Below are positions 59,244 to 64,000 of a stretch of DNA of 64,000 bases, in pieces (within the stretch, counting starts at the first letter, position 1; each line of letters starts with the position of its first letter). The translations under genes and the position numbers were made by a program. The notes beneath the pieces were generated by a model. The model saw only the letters and a list, made by a program, of their open reading frames with translations, did no database searches and was not told the origin of the DNA. Source of the stretch: Yersinia hibernica (GTDB lineage: Bacteria; Pseudomonadota; Gammaproteobacteria; Enterobacterales; Enterobacteriaceae); NCBI RefSeq assembly GCF_004124235.1, contig NZ_CP032487.1, forward strand, positions 1,798,001 through 1,862,000, in the 5' to 3' direction.

Positions 59244-60461
59244 CTAGCCTTGCAATAATTTCACCAATAAAGAGCCATTATATAATGCCTCTTTTACCAG
59301 CGCCGCACCGGGCATGGTGCCCTGATTAAAAAATGCCGTTGGCTCCACCAGAATATGTTCACTGTAAGCCGGTAGTGCTTGCTGACGAATACAAGAGGCA
59401 ATGGCGGGATGCAGAATAGCCGCGGCTTTATTTAAGGGAGAGCCGACCAAAATCTTTTCCGGATTAAATAAATTGACCATGATGGCAATAATACGGCCGA
59501 CACTGTGACCAACGCCCAAGATAATATCTTTGGCTAGTTGGTCACCAGCCAATGCCGCATCACATAATGACTCAACATTCAGTGGTGAGCCGTGTAATAA
59601 CGAACTCATGGAGCCATTTAATCTTTGCTGGGCAATTTCCAGCATATTTTCAATACTGGCCACCGTTTCCAGGCAGCCATGATTGCCGCAATAACAGCGT
59701 TTGCCATAGGGATCAACTTGAGTGTGGCCAATCTCAACCACACTGCGGCTGCCGGCATGCAATACCCGGCCGGCACTAATCACCCCGGCCCCGACGTTAT
59801 GGTCAATCACCACTTGAATCACATTCTGGCAACCGCGCGACGCGCCATATAAGGCCTCAGCCATCGTCCAGGCACAAATGTCGTGTTGCAAATAGACCGG
59901 CAATCCGGTGCGTTGCTCGAGCGCCGGGCCAAGTTGCATCTCATCAACATCATAAAATGGCATTTTATGCACGATACCGGCGGGCGCATCGATGATGCCT
60001 GGCATGGTAATGGCGATAGCGGTCAGTCGTTCCAGTTTTTGCTGATGACGGATAAAAAACTGGTCAACTTCGCTCAGAATGCGCTGGAGCAACGGCTGCG
60101 GATGGCTATCAGGCAGTGGGATGTTATCTTCAACCACCAGTTTACTGCTGAGGTCGCGTAGCGCAAGGGTAATGGCCCCCCGGCTGATGCGTCCGGAGAC
60201 ATAGTGCCAAGCTTCGGTATCAAGCACCAAACCAATGGCTGGCCGCCCACGGCTACCCACATCTTGATATTCGGTTTCTTTGACCAGATGCGCTTCGACC
60301 AATTCCCGCACAATCTTGGTGATGCTGGCGGGGGCCAGTTGCGCCCTCTTAGACAGTTCAATACGCGATATCGGGCCGAACAAATCAATCAGCCGATAAA
60401 CGGCCCCTGCATTGGTCTGCTTGATTTGATCAATATGCCCAGGCTGCCCATCCGTTATCAC
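59244..60461 (-). CDS. mlc: Global sugar repressor Mlc
   Basis: A 405-residue ROK-family repressor (DgsA) of pts, manXYZ and malT genes; it is released from DNA by binding dephosphorylated PtsG (EIICB-Glc). The helix-turn-helix is RIELSKRAQLAPASITKIVR, the ROK signature is VVIDHNVGAGVI, and the zinc motif is CYCGNHGCLE. The end, KEALYNGSLLVKLLQG, matches E. coli. GTG 60461 follows AAGGAG with an eight-base gap and yields the E. coli length; the ORF extension to 60551 is rejected. Confidence 0.96.
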   Translation of the reverse strand: MITDGQPGHIDQIKQTNAGAVYRLIDLFGPISRIELSKRAQLAPASITKIVRELVEAHLVKETEYQDVGSRGRPAIGLVLDTEAWHYVSGRISRGAITLALRDLSSKLVVEDNIPLPDSHPQPLLQRILSEVDQFFIRHQQKLERLTAIAITMPGIIDAPAGIVHKMPFYDVDEMQLGPALEQRTGLPVYLQHDICAWTMAEALYGASRGCQNVIQVVIDHNVGAGVISAGRVLHAGSRSVVEIGHTQVDPYGKRCYCGNHGCLETVASIENMLEIAQQRLNGSMSSLLHGSPLNVESLCDAALAGDQLAKDIILGVGHSVGRIIAIMVNLFNPEKILVGSPLNKAAAILHPAIASCIRQQALPAYSEHILVEPTAFFNQGTMPGAALVKEALYNGSLLVKLLQG

Positions 60462-60563
60462 CAAACCGGCTCCTTCTCTGTCACCGAGTATTTTTCGCGC
60501 TTCTAAATAAAGATTATCGGCTATGTTGCGGCTTTTAGTATATGGCGTCAACTATTTGATTAG

Positions 60564-60585
60564 TTATGTGATTTAACGCACATAA
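60564..60585 (-). promoter_or_regulatory. CRP-cAMP site upstream of mlc
   Basis: The symmetrical TTATGTGA-TTTAAC-GCACATAA matches the CRP consensus with a single change in the core (GCACA for TCACA). It lies about 100 bases upstream of the mlc GTG. E. coli mlc is also controlled by CRP. Confidence 0.7.
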
Positions 60586-60680
60586 TCGCCGATGTCCTGC
60601 GCCTTGCTGCGGGTTATTTATACGAAGCTTGGATAAAGCCTGTCCATCGTATTGATGGACTCCGCGCGGTCAATGCCGCA

Positions 60681-61592
60681 TCAGGCGGTTTCCGGTGGCG
60701 TATCCGCAACCATCAGGTCAATCAATGCTTGCGCCGGGGCGGTCACTGGGCGATGTTTATGATTCACCAACCACACCTCGGTGGTCGCGCTGGCCTCTGC
60801 GAGGGGTAAATATTTCACCCCGTCCACTTTGACCCGAGTAAAAGACGCCGGCAGGATAGAAACGCCTAAACCGGAGGAGACCAAACCCACAATGGTCATC
60901 GCCTCGCCCACTTCTTGCGTGATGTAGGGGGTAATTCCGGCCCGCGCTAACAGCGTGAGGATTTCGTCATAAAGTGCCGTGCCCACCTCGCGGGCAAAGA
61001 ACACAAAAGGTTGCTCGGCTAACGCGCTAAATTTGATACTGCCGGTGGGCAAGGCGGCTAACGGGCTTTCTTGGTGGACGACCGCCACTAATGGCTCACG
61101 CAGTAGCACGCGGTATTGTAGTGCATCGGGCAAACGGGTGTTGCGCATCACCCCCAGATCAAGCCGCCCATCCAGCAACGGCTCAATTTGCTGTTTGGTG
61201 TTAACCTCCTGCATTTTAATATGAACTTGTGGATGGCGCTGGCGAAATATGCGCAAATTTTTAGACACGGTACTGATAAACGGAGCCGACGAAGTAAAGC
61301 CAATGGTTAACTCGCCAGATTCGCCACGATGCAAGCGCGCGGCTTTCTCCGCCGCCGAATTCACTTGTGCCAGAATTTGGTAAGCCTCTTTTAAAAACAG
61401 TGCCCCTGCTTGTGTAAGGCTGACATTGCGGTTATTGCGAGTCAACAGCCGAGCGCCAATTTGCTCCTCCAAAATTTGAATTTGTTGGCTCAGCGGGGGT
61501 TGAGAAATGCGCAAACGCTCGGCGGCGCGGCCAAAATGCAACTCTTCGGCGACCGCAATAAAATAACGTAAATGTCTGAGTTCAATACTCAT
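60681..61592 (-). CDS. ynfL: LysR-family regulator YnfL
   Basis: A 303-residue regulator. The winged helix-turn-helix is near residues 3-60 (FGRAAERLRISQPPLSQQIQ), as in the CatR/BenM branch, with an effector-binding domain after residue 90. It is divergent from ynfM as in E. coli, so that MFS gene is the likely target. GGGGCG precedes the ATG. The effector is unknown. Confidence 0.92.
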   Translation of the reverse strand: MSIELRHLRYFIAVAEELHFGRAAERLRISQPPLSQQIQILEEQIGARLLTRNNRNVSLTQAGALFLKEAYQILAQVNSAAEKAARLHRGESGELTIGFTSSAPFISTVSKNLRIFRQRHPQVHIKMQEVNTKQQIEPLLDGRLDLGVMRNTRLPDALQYRVLLREPLVAVVHQESPLAALPTGSIKFSALAEQPFVFFAREVGTALYDEILTLLARAGITPYITQEVGEAMTIVGLVSSGLGVSILPASFTRVKVDGVKYLPLAEASATTEVWLVNHKHRPVTAPAQALIDLMVADTPPETA

Positions 61593-61771
61593 CTCGCCCC
61601 ATTGATACTTTTAACGTCTTATTGTGAATGATTAATATATTAGACAAAAAACTTAGCTATTTCTACTATCGACAGATAGCGCCGAATAGCCGTTGAACCA
61701 GGGTGCCGGCGGCGAGTAACTTGTTTTTGACTGTGTATGACTTTTGACTGTGTTATGACTAAGGAAATACC

Positions 61772-63070
61772 GTGACCACCTCTTTGCGCACGCCTGATAG
61801 CCAAGTGCCAACCCCCGCAGCAAATGATGATGCCACGGCCGTTAGCCCGAATAAACCCGTCACTCGCTTAACGAAAAAACCTTATATTCAACGCGGTTCG
61901 CCAGAATTTATCCGCGTGACGCTGGCTTTCTTTTCCGCCGGATTAGCCACTTTCGCGCTGCTTTATTGCGTTCAACCCATTCTGCCCATGTTATCGCAGG
62001 ATTTTATGATTTCCCCTGCCGGCAGCAGTTTATCGCTTTCGGCCGCCACCGGGATGTTGGCGGTTGGCTTGATGTTTACCGGCCCATTGTCGGATGCCAT
62101 TGGCCGTAAGTCAGTGATGGTGGTCGCCTTAATGTTGGCGGCTATCTGCACGCTAATCTGCTCGGTGATGACCAGTTGGCAGGGCATTTTGCTGATGCGC
62201 GCCTTGATTGGCTTATCCTTAAGCGGTGTGGCTGCCGTGGCGATGACCTATCTGAGTGAAGAGATCCATCCCAGTTTTGTCGCGTTATCCATGGGGCTGT
62301 ATATTAGTGGCAATTCGATAGGCGGGATGAGTGGCCGTTTGGTGACTGGGGTGCTGAGCGATTTCTTTTCCTGGCGTATTGCATTGGCGGTGATTGGTTT
62401 ATTTGCCTTAGCCGCCGCGGCGATGTTCTGGCGTATTCTGCCGGCGTCTAAACACTTCCGCCCGACCTCATTGCGCCCCAGGACATTGGCAATTAATTTC
62501 AAACTGCACTGGCGCGACCCCGGTTTACCGCTGCTGTTTGCCGAAGGTTTTTTGATTATGGGCAGTTTTGTGACGTTATTTAATTACATTGGCTATCGTT
62601 TATTAGCGCCGCCCTATAATCTCACTCAAGCCGTCGTCGGTTTATTATCGATAGTTTATCTCACCGGGTCTTATAGCTCCCCGAAAGCGGGCGCATTAAC
62701 CAGCCGCTATGGTCGAGGGCCGGTATTAATGGCATCAATCGGCATGATGTTAATTGGGGTCATTATTAGCGGATTCTCGCCGCTAATCGCAATCTTTATC
62801 GGTATGATGGTATTTACTGCCGGTTTTTTTGCCGCGCATTCCGTGGCCAGCAGTTGGATTGGCCGCCGCGCTCGGCGTGCTAAAGCTCAGGCTTCATCAC
62901 TTTATCTATTTTGCTATTATGCCGGTTCAAGTATTGCGGGAACATTAGGCGGTATTTTCTGGCTTAATTTAGGCTGGCTTGGTGTGGTTTCATTTATCGC
63001 CCTGCTGTTGTTAACGGCATTGTATGTTGGCCAGCGCTTGCGTCAATTGCCCGAAGCGGCCAGAATTTAA
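61772..63070 (+). CDS. ynfM: MFS transporter YnfM
   Basis: A 432-residue inner-membrane carrier, about twelve transmembrane segments. An N-terminal hydrophilic tail (about 45 residues) precedes RVTLAFFSAGLATFALLYCV, and the MFS motif is TGPLSDAIGRKSVMV. The whole chain parallels E. coli YnfM (ALIGLSLSGVAAVAMTYLSE; FFAAHSVASSWIG). GTG start after AAGGA (six-base gap). The E. coli protein is linked to arabinose or drug efflux; the substrate here is not known. Probably regulated by the divergent ynfL. Confidence 0.93.
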   Translation: MTTSLRTPDSQVPTPAANDDATAVSPNKPVTRLTKKPYIQRGSPEFIRVTLAFFSAGLATFALLYCVQPILPMLSQDFMISPAGSSLSLSAATGMLAVGLMFTGPLSDAIGRKSVMVVALMLAAICTLICSVMTSWQGILLMRALIGLSLSGVAAVAMTYLSEEIHPSFVALSMGLYISGNSIGGMSGRLVTGVLSDFFSWRIALAVIGLFALAAAAMFWRILPASKHFRPTSLRPRTLAINFKLHWRDPGLPLLFAEGFLIMGSFVTLFNYIGYRLLAPPYNLTQAVVGLLSIVYLTGSYSSPKAGALTSRYGRGPVLMASIGMMLIGVIISGFSPLIAIFIGMMVFTAGFFAAHSVASSWIGRRARRAKAQASSLYLFCYYAGSSIAGTLGGIFWLNLGWLGVVSFIALLLLTALYVGQRLRQLPEAARI

Positions 63071-63094
63071 TCTCAAATTAACTTAATACGCTAA

Positions 63095-63118
63095 GACGTC
63101 AAATTACAATTTGACGTC
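63095..63118 (+). terminator. Hairpin after ynfM
   Basis: GACGTCAAATT-AC-AATTTGACGTC, a perfect eleven-pair stem, 25 bases after the ynfM stop. The tail CTCTCTG is pyrimidine-rich but not a T run. Confidence 0.55.
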
Positions 63119-63209
63119 CTCTCTGCTATGTACCTATGATTAACAGGAACCATATTAGGGGATTTTATTACCAGATATTTCCTTAGTTTATTTAATGTCA
63201 GGAGAAAAT

Positions 63210-63599
63210 ATGACAAACCACTTTCTTACCCTTTGGGATATATTGGCGACAACCTTTTCAATCTTCTTTTTCATCGCCTATCTGCTGATTCTGTTCCAGG
63301 TCATTTCTGACCTGTTTAGGGATCATGAGCTGGGTGGATTTTATAAAGCAATTTGGATTTTGTTCTTACTCTTCATCCCACTACTGACCTCTCTGGTATA
63401 TCTGATTACCCGTGGCAAAGGTATGGCACAGCGCTATCGGGCGTCAGTGCAAAAATCGGTTTCGGATACTAACGAGTATATCCGCCATGTGGCCGGTAAA
63501 TCTCCCGCAGAGCAGATTGCTGATGCCAAAAAATTATTGGATGAAGGCACCATCACTGACAGCGAATATCAGCAATTAAAAGCGAAAGCGCTGTCCTGA
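63210..63599 (+). CDS. PLDc_N and SHOCT-domain membrane protein
   Basis: A 129-residue inner-membrane protein. Two helices (about residues 6-34 and 45-67) form the PLDc_N-type hairpin seen at the N-terminus of cardiolipin synthases, here without the catalytic domain. A C-terminal SHOCT segment (EQIADAKKLLDEGTITDSEY) is an oligomerisation or tethering helix. ATG 63210 has GGAG five bases upstream and is preferred to ATG 63195. Function unknown. A strong terminator follows. Confidence 0.85.
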   Translation: MTNHFLTLWDILATTFSIFFFIAYLLILFQVISDLFRDHELGGFYKAIWILFLLFIPLLTSLVYLITRGKGMAQRYRASVQKSVSDTNEYIRHVAGKSPAEQIADAKKLLDEGTITDSEYQQLKAKALS

Positions 63600-63617
63600 T
63601 ATTCTATTTGACGACTC

Positions 63618-63656
63618 AAGGCTAAATGTCATTCACCCTGCCATTTAGCCTTTTTT
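63618..63656 (+). terminator. Terminator of the PLDc_N/SHOCT gene
   Basis: AAGGCTAAATG pairs perfectly with CATTTAGCCTT over eleven bases, and four more Ts follow directly. Confidence 0.93.
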
Positions 63657-63712
63657 ATTGCCACCAGTTTCGCTGACAATAATAGGCAGTGGTGCTCAGC
63701 CGACACCGCGTT

Positions 63713-63718
63713 TATAAT
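63713..63718 (+). promoter_or_regulatory. Candidate -10 box of blaA
   Basis: A perfect TATAAT lies 36 bases before the blaA ATG. No good -35 hexamer is present at the right distance, so the promoter may be weak or activator-dependent. No ampR-like divergent gene is adjacent. Confidence 0.4.
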
Positions 63719-63753
63719 CCTCGTTTTATGCTTATTATTTGCGAGATTCAGGA

Positions 63754-64000
63754 ATGAAACACTCTGCGCTGCGGCGTTCGCTATTATTAGCCGGGATAAC
63801 ACTGCCCCTCACCCATTTTGCCTTGCCCGCCTGGGCAGACGCGCTACCGACCACAGTAGGTAAACAACTGGCTGAACTGGAACGCACCGCTAATGGCCGT
63901 TTAGGTATTGCGATGATTAATACTGCCAATGACCATAAAATTCAATATCGCGGCACTCAGCGCTTCCCATTCTGTAGCACGTTTAAGTTTATGTTGGCCG
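63754..64000 (+). CDS. blaA: Class A beta-lactamase, N-terminal part (right edge cuts the gene)
   Basis: The first 82 residues of a periplasmic serine beta-lactamase. A twin-arginine-containing signal region ([19 protein letters not shown]) ends near AWA. The mature part has [19 protein letters not shown] and then [10 protein letters not shown], the active-site S-x-x-K tetrad (STFK). The sequence resembles chromosomal BlaA of Y. enterocolitica. GAG stands about eight bases before the ATG. The gene is open to the window end; the SDN, Glu166 and KTG motifs lie outside. Confidence 0.93.
   Translation, partial: MKHSALRRSLLLAGITLPLTHFALPAWADALPTTVGKQLAELERTANGRLGIAMINTANDHKIQYRGTQRFPFCSTFKFMLA

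Noticed and set aside
63735..63929. Minus-strand ORF over the start of blaA
   Set aside because: It is antisense to a clear class A beta-lactamase with signal peptide and STFK motif.

Overview
The window is chromosomal DNA of an enterobacterium, almost certainly a Yersinia of the Y. enterocolitica group. The backbone genes (phoA, yjjG, ilvBN, amn, yghU, ydfG, ynfABD, clcB, bioD2, mlc, ynfL, ynfM) read as divergent orthologues of the E. coli genes, often in E. coli order. The gene cut by the right edge is a class A beta-lactamase of the Y. enterocolitica BlaA type.

Layout, left to right. (1) 1-4.2 kb: the 3' end of phoA, then a deoxyribose catabolic operon (deoK-deoP-deoX) behind a CRP site and a cluster of TAACATT half-sites. 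(2) 4.2-13.5 kb: a 2-oxoglutarate oxygenase/LysR divergent pair, a large TerB-domain membrane protein, yjjG, a small exported protein, the ilvBN operon with an intact ivbL-type valine-rich leader and attenuator, and a DUF1460 lipoprotein. (3) 13.9-31.8 kb: a visibly A+T-rich insert. It carries a complete chaperone-usher fimbrial operon running directly into a two-partner secretion pair (TpsB, and a 2,633-residue TpsA with a repetitive Pro/Lys-rich tail). Then come a ToxR/MarT-like membrane-anchored regulator, a FidL-like partner, a LuxR regulator and a second FidL-like protein. This is the most interesting part of the window: an adhesin island resembling the Bordetella fha/fim locus in content, with its own membrane-bound regulators. 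(4) 32-38.9 kb: srfABC on the minus strand, encoding a membrane protein, an actin/Hsp70-fold protein and a large protein with a degenerate P-loop. (5) 39-47.6 kb: amn, a LysR/nitrilase pair, a tiny lipoprotein, and a dimethylargininase plus amino-acid ABC transporter operon without an ATPase gene, followed by an Lrp-type regulator and an aspartoacylase-like metalloenzyme. This probably forms an arginine-derivative scavenging unit. (6) 47.5-55.1 kb: yghU, a coiled-coil J-domain protein, an MFS transporter, a toxin-first type II toxin-antitoxin module with a palindromic operator, a small membrane protein translationally coupled to an MdtD-like MFS pump, and ydfG. (7) 55.1-63.1 kb: the E. coli-like ynf block, lacking the ynfEFGH-dmsD genes that E. 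coli has between ynfD and clcB. (8) 63.2-64 kb: a PLDc_N/SHOCT membrane protein and the start of blaA.

No rRNA, tRNA, CRISPR array, integrase or insertion sequence was recognised. Several starts were moved from the longest possible ORF to an internal ATG, GTG or TTG preceded by a good Shine-Dalgarno sequence; the reasons are given in each entry. Two genes too short for a 60-residue cut-off were found by reading the sequence directly: the ilvB leader peptide and a 42-residue lipoprotein. A third short ORF (49 aa) is listed with low confidence.
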